DNA of 64,000 nucleotides from positions 1 to 64,000 of the forward strand of contig JALRMH010000076.1 of the NCBI GenBank assembly GCA_026119935.1, given 5' to 3'. The notes under the pieces were generated by a model. The model was not told the origin of the DNA. It made no database searches and worked only from the letters and a program-made list of their open reading frames with translations. The stretch comes from Endothia cerciana. Its lineage: Eukaryota > Ascomycota > Sordariomycetes > Diaporthales > Cryphonectriaceae. The position numbers and the translations under genes were made by a program. Below, piece after piece: positions 21,896-32,509 of the stretch. Numbering within the stretch: position 1 is the stretch's first letter; every line of letters begins with the position of its first letter.

Positions 21896-24121
21896 TCAGA
21901 GGCCAGAGTCATCCTGGAACAGCGAGACCGCGTCGGCATAGTCATTCCAGGCGCTGCAGGTGCTGTTCAGGACGTCGCTGTCGATCAGGTCGCGGATCTC
22001 GGACTCGCGCTCGATCATCTGGACGGCCAGCCCCTCGGACGTGTGCCAGGCGATGTGGCAGTGGGTGAGCCAGACCTATGTGGCACATAGTCAGCTATCC
22101 GCCTGGTGATCGCCTTTTGGGGGGGAGGGGGGGAGAAAGATATCGGACACTTACACCAGGGTTGTTTGTGATGAAGGCAAAGGCCACCCAGCCGCTAGCC
22201 GGAAGCAGGACGACATCGCGGCGGGGCGTGTTGACGGTGGAGAGGTTCGCGGTGGCGGAGTCGAAAGTGCCGCTCCCTGACCCGAGGACCCAGAAGTCGT
22301 GGCCGTGCATATGCCTGATGGTGATCTCCGATGTTAGAAGCAAGTCTGAGCAGTGGCCGAAAGGAAAGAAAGAACCGGGGTGGGAAAGGGGTGAAGGGGG
22401 GGGGGGAACAAGTTCTTAGACAAGGTAGAAGGATTAGATCACTTACAGAGGGTGGGCAACGCCCAGGGAGGTCTCCACGATCCAGTAGACCCACTCGTTG
22501 GCCTGGGGCAGCTTGTACACTCTCTGGCTCGCACTCCAGGTGTCGTCGCCATCGTAGACCTGCTCGATGCTGGGGTAGGCCCATTCGTTGATGAAGGTGG
22601 TGTTGCCCATGGCCCAGTATACGCGGCCGGCCGTGTTCTCGATGGCCACGGCGAAGTCGTCGGTCACGGCGGCCGCGCCGCCGGCGCTGATGGGCAGGTA
22701 GGGGACCAGGCTGGTCTCCGGCTCGTCGACGCACTCGTCGACGGCCGCGTCGGCGGTGACGACCGAGGTCGGGTCCTCGAGGGAGGTGCTGTCGTAACGG
22801 ATGATGGCCTTGATGTTGTCCGGGTTGTCGTTGTTGGAGCAGGCCAGCTGGGCGATGGCGCGCATCCAGTAGTTGTCGGCCGGGGCGTTGGCCGTCACGA
22901 TCACGTCGTACCGCTGGCCGATGGCGATGTTCACAACATCGGTGGTGTACGGCTGGATGGGCACGAAGTCGGTCGCGATCACTTCCATCGTGTCTAGGAG
23001 GTTTTGTCAGGATCCCGCTCCGGACCTCAAAAAAGGTGCGATATTTCCAAAAGAGGGGGGTGGCCGGGGACTCATAGGGAACTTACGGTTGTCGATGGTG
23101 AACTTGAAATGCGTATCAGCGGCGGTGTTGACGAGGCGGAGGCGGTAGCGCTGCCCGGAGGTGAAGTTCATCTCGTATCGGGATCCCACAGTGGAGTTGT
23201 CGGCCAGCGTGTAGGTGTTCTTCCCGTTGATGAGGCCGTTGGCCAGGGTCGGCGGGCCGGAGACGGCCGACTGGAGCACCAGGTTGTCCGCAGTGTCGTG
23301 GTCCCAGTCGACCATCGTCACGATGCCCAGATCCTCATCGTAGTCCGCAGTGGCCGGGCCGTTGATCTGGATGCCGCCAAAGACACCGTCCCAGGCCTGG
23401 ACGTAGAAGTGGGAGTGCCACCACGAGCTTCCGTACTGTGTCGCGCGCCACGTGTAGGTGGTTGTGTCGCCAGGGGCCGTAGGACACTGCGTGATGGATG
23501 CGACGCCATCGTTCTGGAACGTATAGTTCTGTCGTATCCCGTGGAAGTGAATGGAAGAGCCATTGTTTTGCTAGGCGGATTGTTAGTATCAACCATCCAT
23601 TGGGACTTGACCGGGAGACCTCACCATCGAGTTGGTCACATGCAGGACTGTAAGAACGGGACACGGTCAGCGATCAGTCATCAAGCCCAAGTCCGAGAGA
23701 ATTGGTGGGTTCCCCAATATCATCTGAGGATCCCGAGCCGCCACTCACCAACAGTATCACCCCAATCACTATATTTGTCTGAAATTAGCCATGTACTCAA
23801 GTGATTCGCATATACTCAGAGGGTGGTTTCAACTCACGCAACGATTGTTGGGCCGGGGATGCTTCCGTTCACAGACAGGACAATCCTCTCGACGCCATCT
23901 GGGGCGGCGGTGGTATTGACAAGATTGAACCAATACTCGCGAGTGACATTGGTGAAGGGGACCTCGTCATAGTAGTTTGTTGAGATGTCATAGTCCCCCC
24001 AGCAGCTGCGGTCCTCTGCTGAGTTCACACATCGCTTGGAGAGCTGGCGAGGCTCCAGGCCAGGAGCAGCCGCTACGAGCGATAGCACGGGCAGAAATGA
24101 AAAGAGAGCTCGGAGCGCCAT
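21896..24121 (-). CDS. Secreted ascomycete laccase (multicopper oxidase)
   Basis: Seven exons on the minus strand: 24121..23838, 23768..23749, 23647..23625, 23570..23087, 22993..22447, 22314..22155 and 22075..21896, giving 565 aa with every phase consistent. A signal peptide covers about residues 1 to 19. All four copper motifs are present: HFHG (117-120), WWHSHF (H161, H163), HPLHMHGHDF, and HCHIAWH (511-517) with the type-1 Cys512. The protein ends in DSGL, the C-terminal plug typical of ascomycete laccases, and no residue follows it. It should oxidise phenols with reduction of O2 to water outside the cell. The tiny exons 2 and 3 (20 and 23 nt) code DWGDTV and LHVTNSM; a single-exon reading would miss them. 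Possible roles are lignin or phenolic turnover, melanin or detoxification, which sequence alone cannot decide. Confidence 0.95.
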
Positions 24122-26225
24122 GACGAAGTATCTCGGGAAGGGTACGGAAGAGAGCGGCTAGCCAAGTGATAGAGGTTAAGCAGGGGAAGGATGTATAAGA
24201 TTAAGTGAGTGGTAAACAGCGAGGCTCCCTTGAAACGATATACTGGGAGGATAGTGAAAAGAAAGACTTGATGCTATAGTGCCGAAAGAAACCCATCCCG
24301 TCTCGCTTGAGCAGTCCGACTTTATCAATGAATTCGAGATGATGGCCGAGGTGAGGCGAGGACTGACCATCACCGGCTCCGAGCTAGACGAGACCTCGCA
24401 CAGGGCTTCTTGCCCCATGTTGATGGTCCTGACAGTGTGGAGTTGTTGTCGCATCTCCTCACTTTGATTGGCGAAGCGCAATAGCCTCGGACGTAGTCGG
24501 AAAAGTCGGAGGCAGGCAGGGCGTACAAAAGACTCGAGGAACATGTGAGAGAGTACTCGAAGACGGCCTGGTGTGTATCGTGGAAGACTAGTTGTGTTTC
24601 TGCATCCACACATGAGGCGAACGCGGCTAACCCATGTGGCTCAAGAGGCAAAATATCCCTAAAGGGACAAGCGACCCTGAAAAGACTTGGTGATCCGTGC
24701 TCGCGTTACGACTAATGCAGGTACGCCAAATCTGTGCATTGTCCGGGGAATTTGTCAGTACCCACATTGCCGAATTGGTGGTGATCACCGCTCGCGACCA
24801 GACAACACCGCTCGTGCGGCTCAAGAATACGATAGCGAACGCAAGGATGTGCCAACCAAAGCTCCAGAGGCCGCGTGGTCTAAGATCAATGCTACTCTAG
24901 CTACTCTCGCTACTCTCGATACCGAGTAGAAACATCAACGGAGGAGGGGCTTTACAAGGTATGATCCTGGGATTATATGAGTATTATGGTATCGTAATAG
25001 GAGGGTAGGAGCAAGTCCTGCTGCAATGTTTCTCCAGACCATGCAAGCCCCCATTTCCTCGCATTCGTTTGTTGTGACTAGTGACTATAGATTCACGGTC
25101 GACCGACGAAGTCAAAGGTCGGTGTAGAAGGAGATATTCGTCAGTGATAGTCTCTACGCAGCGCCTGATGGCTGAGAGGAATGTTTTTTTTACTAGGATC
25201 ACCATCGTCCTCCTTCCTCTTCTGCAAATATATACTATAATATACTGTTCGACCTGGGTAAGCAGACCCGGCCCGACGCCCTCTCGGCCAAGTTGCCGAA
25301 GAACCTCGCCTACTAGCCTTTCGGGAGGCATTTCCGAACCCCGGTTCGCCTAATGATAGTTTTGGGTCGTTCCTCTGGAGGAATATGTTTATTAAACTTT
25401 ACATGTTGCTACGTTTCTGGATCCACGAGGCATACGTATACACGAGGCATGCAGATACGAGGAGTCAGTGAGACGAAGGAGGATCATCGCGACAGTGCGC
25501 GTTTCGAAACATGTTCGTCTCGTCTCGTCTTGCTGGGCAGCGTTGTTTATGGGCTTGATAGTGGACCCCTCTCAACGGCACGTTTCCTGGGGCAATATGC
25601 GTGTGGGGAGAACGGAGAAATATGGCTTGTCGTTGAACATCTTGGCACCTGCTGATACCCCTGCATGCAACGTGTCTCGTCTGTGCGCCCTCTTAGCCTG
25701 AAATCACACGCAGCTTTGCTGAGGATAATAGAGGTGGCGGGATTGAACCGGGGACCTGGGTCACCGGCAGATCAGATTTTCAAGCCTAAACTAAAGCTTC
25801 CTGCCCCATATAACGGCACGCTAACCCGTTACCCACCAACTGGGCATACGGTTGGGAGCCGTTCAAGCGGGTGACGATCACACCGCACAGATCACAACCA
25901 ACGCCCCGGTCGATATAACAAACGGGGAATAGAAGCTTGACGCGTCAGCGAGCAGTGGCACGGCTGAGTCTGGCCGACCGAATGAATTCGAAGGCCGAAG
26001 GTGCCCTCGGAGTTAATTACGAAATTATATTTCTGGTCTAATAGGAAGGTGCTCTTATACTGAAGACCGCCTGTTATAGAAATTTGTAGGCGGTCCACAT
26101 AACGACTCACTTTTCCTCGGCTCTCGCCCCCCGCAGAAGGACACAAAGCCTCAGCTCTTTCGGATTCATCGTTCTTTCACCATTCTCTACACTCGTTCTC
26201 CGTACATATTATCGCCTTCAACGCA
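24122..26225. other. Intergenic region with a tRNA-like remnant
   Basis: About 2.1 kb upstream of both the laccase and the small secreted protein gene. There is no supported protein gene. A tRNA-like stretch on the minus strand near 25735-25800 is listed separately. Confidence 0.5.
25730..25803 (-). other. tRNA-like sequence, probably degenerate
   Basis: On the minus strand a good polymerase III B box, GGTTCAATCCC, lies at 25739-25749, with an A-box-like TAGTTTAGG about 45 bases upstream and a CTTGAAAATCTG between them that resembles a tRNA-Ser anticodon arm. The T stem pairs at only three positions and I cannot form an acceptor stem, so it is a relic or chance match and not a working tRNA. 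Confidence 0.2.
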
Positions 26226-27104
26226 ATGTTTTTCAAGACGCTCACTGCCTTCCTGGCCTTTGCCGGCGCTGTGACACCGCACCCCAGTGCAAAGCGTGCC
26301 ACTAGTGACGAGATTGGGGTCTATGCCTATGGCAGTGGAATCTCTGGCATGCAGGTTTATCGTGGTACAGATGGTATGTATCTGGCAGCCCCTCGACCTT
26401 CTTCTGACCTTCTTTTGGTAAGTCGTACTAATAGTAACATGTGCCTCTAGGAAAGGCCTACATAGCCCCTGCAGAGACAGCCAATCTTACTGAGTTGATC
26501 TGTAAGAACTTGGAACGTTGAAGTCTTTGCCTGCGACTATCCATCCTGACACATGTTTTCTTAGGGCAAGAGCCGTCTGTCGACAGCACATGGAACGCAT
26601 CCGTGAAAAGCAACGGAGCTTCCACTACGAGCAGTTCTGTCTCTTTCTATATTGTCACTTCTTCCAACGCTTATGAGCAATGCGGCTTCACGAGCGCAAA
26701 TGCCAGCGCCCCCGCTGGCGCGGTCATGAAGGGGTTTACTAGCTGTAGGTGTCCTTCTCACCGTCCTCACCCCGAGCCCATGTGCTCTGCTCTTCTCTCT
26801 TACTGGACCATTTTGTACTTCTGTGTGAGACGTCCATGGCGGCCACAAAAGTTGGGCCATGACAGCAGTGGAGAGATCCCCTGCGCCCCGTCCAGACCCT
26901 TGTGGTTTCCCGACATAGCTGATTCCGACGTCTTCAGATGGATCCCAAATCATGTGGGCGAATGGCAACACCTACCAGTCTCAGTTCTGGGCTAAAACCA
27001 CCGATACCGAGAAAGTCTACACGCTGAATTGGAATGTCAACGGCGCCGACCAGGAAGACAGTGTCCCTGTGACTGTCAAGACCTTGGCCCCAAGTTCCGC
27101 CTGA
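26226..27104 (+). CDS. Small secreted protein, unknown function
   Basis: Four exons, 26226..26373, 26451..26501, 26565..26744 and 26938..27104, encode 181 aa, each junction in phase 1. The N-terminus is a clear signal peptide (about residues 1 to 18), then a Lys-Arg Kex2-type site (SAKR) before the mature start ATSDEIG. The mature part is Ser/Thr/Asn-rich with three NXS/T sequons, repeated Trp and Tyr and a single Cys, suggesting a beta-rich secreted domain. There is no GPI-like hydrophobic tail. I recognise no family. Size, secretion signal and processing site fit a secreted cell-surface or effector-like protein, but that is inference. Convergent with the short-chain dehydrogenase gene. Confidence 0.8.
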
Positions 27105-27452
27105 GAGCCTTGGAGAAGGACGCAGCTGTGAGGAGGTGTAAGGTGGACTGGCTATATCTAGCTGGGAAGACGATCAGGGTGATCGTACATTTTGATTTCC
27201 TTCATTGAATTCTAATCTTGTGTACATAACTTGTTTTTGGCAGGCTTGTTTTGAAGTTCAGAGTGTGAACATCCGTATGGCAGTTGTCAGTGTACCATGG
27301 GCCCGCTTCAAGAAAACGAATAGTTCTGAATATAAACGTCCGACCAGCCTCTAACCCAAGATATACACCAGCTCTTCTTCCTAAACAGAACGAAGGGGAG
27401 GAACGGATTCTCTGTTTCTGATCGTCGTAAGCATACGGCGTTGGAGATCTGC
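27105..27452. other. Convergent intergenic region
   Basis: The 3' flanks of the small secreted protein gene and the dehydrogenase gene meet here. No gene is seen. Confidence 0.6.
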
Positions 27453-28674
27453 TCACCGATCCCTAACAAACTTGGTGATGCCCGGCTCTATGCCTTCCAA
27501 GATGTCCTCAAGCTCGGCGTAGACACGCTCCTGCAGCTGATGCCCTTCTGCACTGACAACAAGCTTGCTGGGTCCGCGCACAACGCAGCTGTCCATATAT
27601 CGCCCATGACTTTGACGTCCTGCTCCGGCGGCAGCCATCAATGTCCGAGACCCCATCTCCGACATTCTGCCAAGTATGCGAAGCGTAAACCTCACAATGT
27701 AGTTGAGGGGAAACGTGTTGTGACGGAACAGCTCCGTCCTGCAGAAGCCCGGGTTGAGACAGTTTACGACAACGGGATCATCTCGAGACATCCTCGATGC
27801 CAATTCCCTCACTACCCAGATAGACAGTAGCTTGGACGTGTTATATCGGTCTTCGTTCATGTTCTGTTTTCCTTTAAAGGCCTCAAAGATTTTTGGTTCA
27901 TCCCTTTCACGGAATCTGGCCTGCAGGTTCAGAGTCAGTGATTGGCTCTTTGTTATACCGCAAGGACTCGGCCAGAATCCCCCAGGAATGGAGGCATGAC
28001 GTACAAACATGTGAGAATCCGAGGAAACGATTACCAGCGTCGGTTCCAGGTTGAACTTCATCGCCGTTCTCCTCATGAGTGGCAGCAACATAAGCGCCAT
28101 CAAGAACGCCGACACAACATTGATAACTATGGTGCTCTCGTACCCACCATCGGCCTCAACGTACGAGCCGATGGCGATGCCCGCGTTCTCGACGACGACG
28201 TCCAAGCGGTCGAGCTCGGCATCTGCCCGGCGGCAGAAGTCCTTCACGCTCTGGAAGCTGCCGAGGTCGACCGGCCAGACGTCGACGACACCTTCCCTCG
28301 ATGTCGACGTCTCGATGTACGCCTGCGCAGCTCGGCCCCTTTCGGAGTCGCGACAGGCGAGTATCACCTTCGCTGCGCCGAGGCGGCAGAAGTGACAGGC
28401 GGCCTCTCTTCCTAGCCCCGCGTTGCCGCCGGTGACGATGATCGTTTTGCCCTCATAATTGGTGTCTGGGTAGGGGAGCGATCTCAACTGGGTCTTGAGG
28501 AAGTGGAGAGGATACCACACAGGCCTGCCTTTGCGTTAGTTGGATGATTTCATATCTCGATCTGCTGCCCGGTGCTCATCCAGGCGGTTATACTTGCATG
28601 TTGAAGTAGCCGGCGTCAGTCAGCCATGAGAAGCAGTGCCTCTTCGTCGGCGATGAGTCTGCCATATCTGCCAT
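27453..28674 (-). CDS. Short-chain dehydrogenase/reductase
   Basis: Proposed exons are 28674..28598, 28524..28005 and 27920..27453, encoding 354 aa. SDR signatures are the cofactor motif TGGNAGLG, ENAG, the catalytic Ser in VIVSSDSH and the catalytic YNTSK. It resembles fungal retinol-dehydrogenase-like SDRs that use NAD(P)(H) on unknown alcohols or ketones. The frame upstream of VWYPLHFLKTQL has no ATG, so an N-terminal exon is needed. MADMADSSPT...GYFN fits only through a GC-AG intron (donor GCAAGT, 28597..28525). The second intron (28004..27921, GTACGT...CTGCAG) is 84 nt, in frame and without a stop; removing it restores family spacing between SSDSHMF and ARFRERDEPKIFEAF. The first exon is the least certain part. 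Confidence 0.82.
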
Positions 28675-29485
28675 TAGTGTATATTGATTGGTAACAATAA
28701 GTCAGTCGGATGGGTGTGCACATTGATGGACGATGAAGAGGTTATAAAGTTCAATAACGTGGCCGGTCGTGGTGAAACACGCTCAGCTTCACCTGGGCAT
28801 GCCCCTGTTCCAAGGTTGTCCGCCACGTGCTCATCCGTAGCCGACGTTTCTTTTTGACCAAAGACCTCGAGGCGCACGGCCACAACCCCCTCTCACGCTG
28901 TGGGAATCGGGTGATATAATCCCTTTTTGCGTCGAGCAGTATGATGCAAATAATGGCATGTGGTACGGAAGCATGGGAGAACGCACCTTCATTGCCAAAA
29001 TCAACGGGCTTCACATGAAATGTGGTTTATCAAGTTTGAACTATGTGCAATAAAGACCGGCAATAAAAGAGCCGGGGAGTGCAAACGTCTTGGTCCCTCT
29101 TAACTGTCTATTATTACGTATTAGGATACTTCAATCTCAACTCATTAAGCATACCACCTTATTCATCCCTTACTTCGTGTCTTTACGTGATTTTGTCGAA
29201 GTCCTGTTTCCCCATGCCCTCTAGAGAAGAACAAGAATGACAACACAAAATCAGCGGAGCTTTGACATTGAAAAGCGAGTATTCTCGCCCCTCCCCCTTT
29301 CTTTTCGCTTTGGGGGGGGGGGGGCAGATTAAACCGGTGGCTCAAGGGAGTCGATGATGCCTGTCCAGACCTCGCGAAAGCCTCTCGGTACCAGCCTTTC
29401 TCAGATCCGCAGGTCGGCCCCACGCCGAGAAGCTGGAGGTCGTTGTCCGGATACCCACCGCCCGGATCCGCGCGTGCTTTGCATC
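28675..29485. other. Intergenic region
   Basis: Upstream of the dehydrogenase and downstream of the 61-aa protein. It contains a G run of about 14 (29311-29324). No supported gene. Confidence 0.55.
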
Positions 29486-29671
29486 TTAGGTGTAGAAATA
29501 GCCAAAGACCGCCACGCCGATCATGAGGATTGAGAGCCATTGCAAGATCATCTCGCTCTCCGTCTCCTTCATGCCCTTGGTCACCGTCGCTTCCCAGGCA
29601 GCGTCGGGGCTCGATTTCTCAGCTTCCGTTATCTCGGCGCTGCTTCTCGTCTTGTTCTTGGGCGCAGCCAT
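29486..29671 (-). CDS. 61-aa tail-anchored small protein
   Basis: A compact frame of 61 codons from the ATG giving MAAPKNKTRSSAEITEAEKS. The first 40 residues are hydrophilic. The last 19 form one hydrophobic helix, ILQWLSILMIGVAVFGYFYT, ending almost at the stop. This is the layout of a tail-anchored membrane protein inserted after translation into ER or mitochondrial outer membrane. The open frame extends far upstream, but only this part has gene-like composition and start context. I do not recognise the family. Small size means chance cannot be excluded, but the helix at the exact C-terminus supports a real gene. Confidence 0.6.
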   Translation of the reverse strand: MAAPKNKTRSSAEITEAEKSSPDAAWEATVTKGMKETESEMILQWLSILMIGVAVFGYFYT

Positions 29672-30708
29672 CTTTGTTCTGCGTTGGGGCCGTGTGGGTG
29701 AAGTGGGCTCTGGACCCGGTGTGTTCTCTGGTAGTGTTTGTGATGGTGGTATCCTGATGGACGTAAATTGACAGTGGTGACTGGCGGGAAGTGGCTGCAG
29801 ATACAGCACGTTCTGGACTGCGCCGACGTGACGACTTGGAGATCCTTGACGGTTCCGAGGATATGCTGTATGAGGAGTGGCAGGTCTCCCTTTGATAGAC
29901 CAGTTTGACAGAACAGGCCATATACATATGCTCTCGGCCATGGAGGATCCATCAAATATCTGGCGGAGCTTCCGAGTCCCGGTGGGTCGATATCGGCCAC
30001 TCATCGTACGTTGTGACAGGGTCCTCAACAACATAGTACGCCTAAGTAGCAAACAAGTCTACACGCTCTGTGCATCGACTACCCCGAGAAAGATGAAATT
30101 ATACTATAGAAAAGCTTTGAGGTTTTTTTCTTATTTTCTTTTGGTTTTGGAGAATGCGAAATACACTAGCAGGAGGATTGGGAAGAGCATGAGGAAGGGG
30201 GACGGGGAGGGTAGAGACACTGTGTATACAACTCTCGGGGGAGCCCTAGCCTCGGGCCATAGCAGGATTCAGGGAGAGCAGGCCCTGCTAACTGGCTTGC
30301 TAAAACCTCTAAATTTCTGTTTGCATGCAGGACTGCCACCCGCACGAAGTCATACACCGGACGATCGTGGCAGCGCGGCGCTGCTTCTCTCCTAAATAGT
30401 CGCCAGGTAATGGAGCAGATGCTAGAAACTCAATCTCAAACAATTAAGTTGATGCCATTGCAGTCAGTCTTTGGCGCTGCTGACACCGCATGATTGTTCA
30501 GATCATGCCACCGGCCTGGAGAGGTGGTCTGATGTCGATCTGCCGCGGAACCGTACGATGACGAAGAGGTCGGCACGGTATTCGTTCTAGGGACACAAAC
30601 AACTTTTTGACGGGTGCGGCCGTGAGCCCGGCTGCCGACGCATTCCGTTATAAGTATATTGAGGAAAGTCTGATCATCCGCGGCTCTCCCCCAACTGGCC
30701 TGGGCCTG
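29672..30708. other. Intergenic region
   Basis: Between the divergent 61-aa protein and fumarate-reductase-like genes, so it should carry both promoters. Only short unsupported frames are visible. Confidence 0.5.
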
Positions 30709-32331
30709 ATGGATATATCACGACCTGTTATGACAAGACGTCAGCTCCTGTTCGTCATCCTCGTCACTGCCTTCACAGCGTATTTCTACCTCAGTTTCAA
30801 CTCGCAGTCAGGTCGTCATCAGGGCTCCGAGGCGTTGCAATACTCCACCGCGGATAGCATGTCACCAGGCGCCTCATCACAGACCGTCATTGTCGTCGGC
30901 GGCGGGCTAGCCGGGCTCTCAGCGTCATACGCCGCCCTGCGCGCGGGAGCGGTGGTGCGGCTCCTGGAGCGGGCCGAGAAGCCCGGCGGCAACAGCATCA
31001 AGGCCTCCTCGGGGATCAACGGGGCGCCTACGCGGTTTCAACAGGGGAAGGACACCACATTTTACAGCGACACGGTCCGGTCCGCCGGCACGAGGCTGGC
31101 CCAGGCCGACGCCCAAGCGACGGCGAAGCTTAGACGGGCCGAGCGGGAACCTCTGATCTCGAAACTGACCGGCTCCTCAGCCCAGGCGATAGACTTCCTC
31201 GTGGACGAGATCGGGGTGGACCTGAGCGTCGTGGCCCAGCTGGGCGGCCACAGCTTCCCTCGCACCCACCGCGGCGGAGGCAAGCTGCCACCGGGGGCAG
31301 CCATCGTTACGGCCCTGGTAGAGAAACTGAGGCAGGACCCGAATTTCGAGCTCCGCACTGGGTGCGAGGTGAGAAGGCTCCTCTCGAAAGCGGGCAGCCC
31401 CGGGAGGGTGACCGGGGTGGAATATGTCAACTCTGGTGAGACGTCGACTCTCGAGGGCCCGGTTGTCTTCACAACCGGGGGATTTGCGGGAGATACGAGC
31501 GGGTTACTGGAGCAGTACCGGCCTGACCTTGCCGGCCTGCCATCGACGAACGATGCCAGACCGGGGACTCACGGTCTGCTCCAGGACGTGGGCGCCCAGT
31601 TGGTCGACATGGAGAGCGTGCAAGTGCACCCCACTGGTTTCGTCCAGCCCTCTGATCCGGATGCGAGGGTCAAGTTCCTCGCCGCAGAGATGTTGAGGGG
31701 TGAGGGAGGTATACTGCTACACCAGGGAAGACGATTTGTCAACGAGATGGAGACGAGAGAACATGTCAGCGGTGTCATCATGAAGCTCCCTCCCGCCGCC
31801 ACCGCCGCATCCAGCACGGATGGCTCCAAGGGGTTGACGCAGTGGGACATACAACTGCTGCTGGACCCTGGCGCCTGTGAAGCTGCGGCATCGCATATCG
31901 GGTTCTACTTGTGGAAGGGGCTCTTGTCTAAGAAGAAAGTTAAGGAGCTGGATGACACCACGCAAGAGACCATTCGGGAATACTCGCAGGTCGTGGCAGG
32001 AGCCAAGGCCGACTCGTTTGGACGAAATGTCTTTGGGTCCTGGAAGCTGACGGGCCGTGGCGAGGACGCCGAGCAAGAAGTCTGCATTGGTCGGGTGACG
32101 CCCATTACCCACTTCACGATGGGCGGCGCTGCCATCAACAATAAAGGCCAAATCCTGGCAAGAGACAGCGGTGATGACAGTCTGAAGCCGATCAAGGGGC
32201 TGTGGGCGGCAGGGGAGATCACCGGCGGATTGCATGGCGATAATCGCTTGGGTGGCTCGTCGTTATTGGAATGTGTCGTCTTTGGTCGGACAGCTGGCGA
32301 GGAGGCAGCGACATCTCCACAGGTAGAGTAG
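30709..32331 (+). CDS. Fumarate reductase-like FAD-dependent oxidoreductase
   Basis: A single exon of 540 aa from the first ATG (MDISRPVMTRRQ); the frame upstream opens with TTG and is not used. A signal-anchor helix follows at about residues 12 to 30. The FAD-binding Rossmann motif is VVGGGLAGLSAS, followed by GGNSIKASSGING. Other family marks are GGHSFPRTHR, FTTGGFAGD, VQVHPTGF, GEGGILL and the C-terminal GLWAAGEITGGLHGDNRLGG with LLECVVFGR. This matches the soluble yeast Osm1/Frd1 type, which reduces fumarate to succinate while reoxidising FAD cofactors in ER or mitochondria. No cytochrome b5 or flavin-transferase domain is fused here. The N-terminal helix suggests a membrane-anchored, probably lumenal enzyme. 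Convergent with an MFS carrier only 178 bases away. Confidence 0.92.
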   Translation: MDISRPVMTRRQLLFVILVTAFTAYFYLSFNSQSGRHQGSEALQYSTADSMSPGASSQTVIVVGGGLAGLSASYAALRAGAVVRLLERAEKPGGNSIKASSGINGAPTRFQQGKDTTFYSDTVRSAGTRLAQADAQATAKLRRAEREPLISKLTGSSAQAIDFLVDEIGVDLSVVAQLGGHSFPRTHRGGGKLPPGAAIVTALVEKLRQDPNFELRTGCEVRRLLSKAGSPGRVTGVEYVNSGETSTLEGPVVFTTGGFAGDTSGLLEQYRPDLAGLPSTNDARPGTHGLLQDVGAQLVDMESVQVHPTGFVQPSDPDARVKFLAAEMLRGEGGILLHQGRRFVNEMETREHVSGVIMKLPPAATAASSTDGSKGLTQWDIQLLLDPGACEAAASHIGFYLWKGLLSKKKVKELDDTTQETIREYSQVVAGAKADSFGRNVFGSWKLTGRGEDAEQEVCIGRVTPITHFTMGGAAINNKGQILARDSGDDSLKPIKGLWAAGEITGGLHGDNRLGGSSLLECVVFGRTAGEEAATSPQVE

Positions 32332-32509
32332 CCTGTCTGTGTGATGCAATATAGATAGGCCTGGCCAAGACCAGGTTATCCTTTGAGTCTGACAGCCCTC
32401 TCCGGGCCCACGTGAGGTAGTTTGCAGGGTGTGACATGTCGATCATATATCAGCCTCGCAGGAGAGCATCTGCAGGTCATCCTTGATTAGGTACAGGGTA
32501 CTTGCCAGT

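Noticed and set aside
28005..28520. Dehydrogenase starting at 28520
   Set aside because: The codon there is GTG, not a normal eukaryotic start; an upstream exon with ATG and a GC-AG intron fits better.
30607..30708. Longer N-terminus of the fumarate-reductase-like protein
   Set aside because: It would start at TTG; the first ATG at 30709 gives a sensible signal-anchor.
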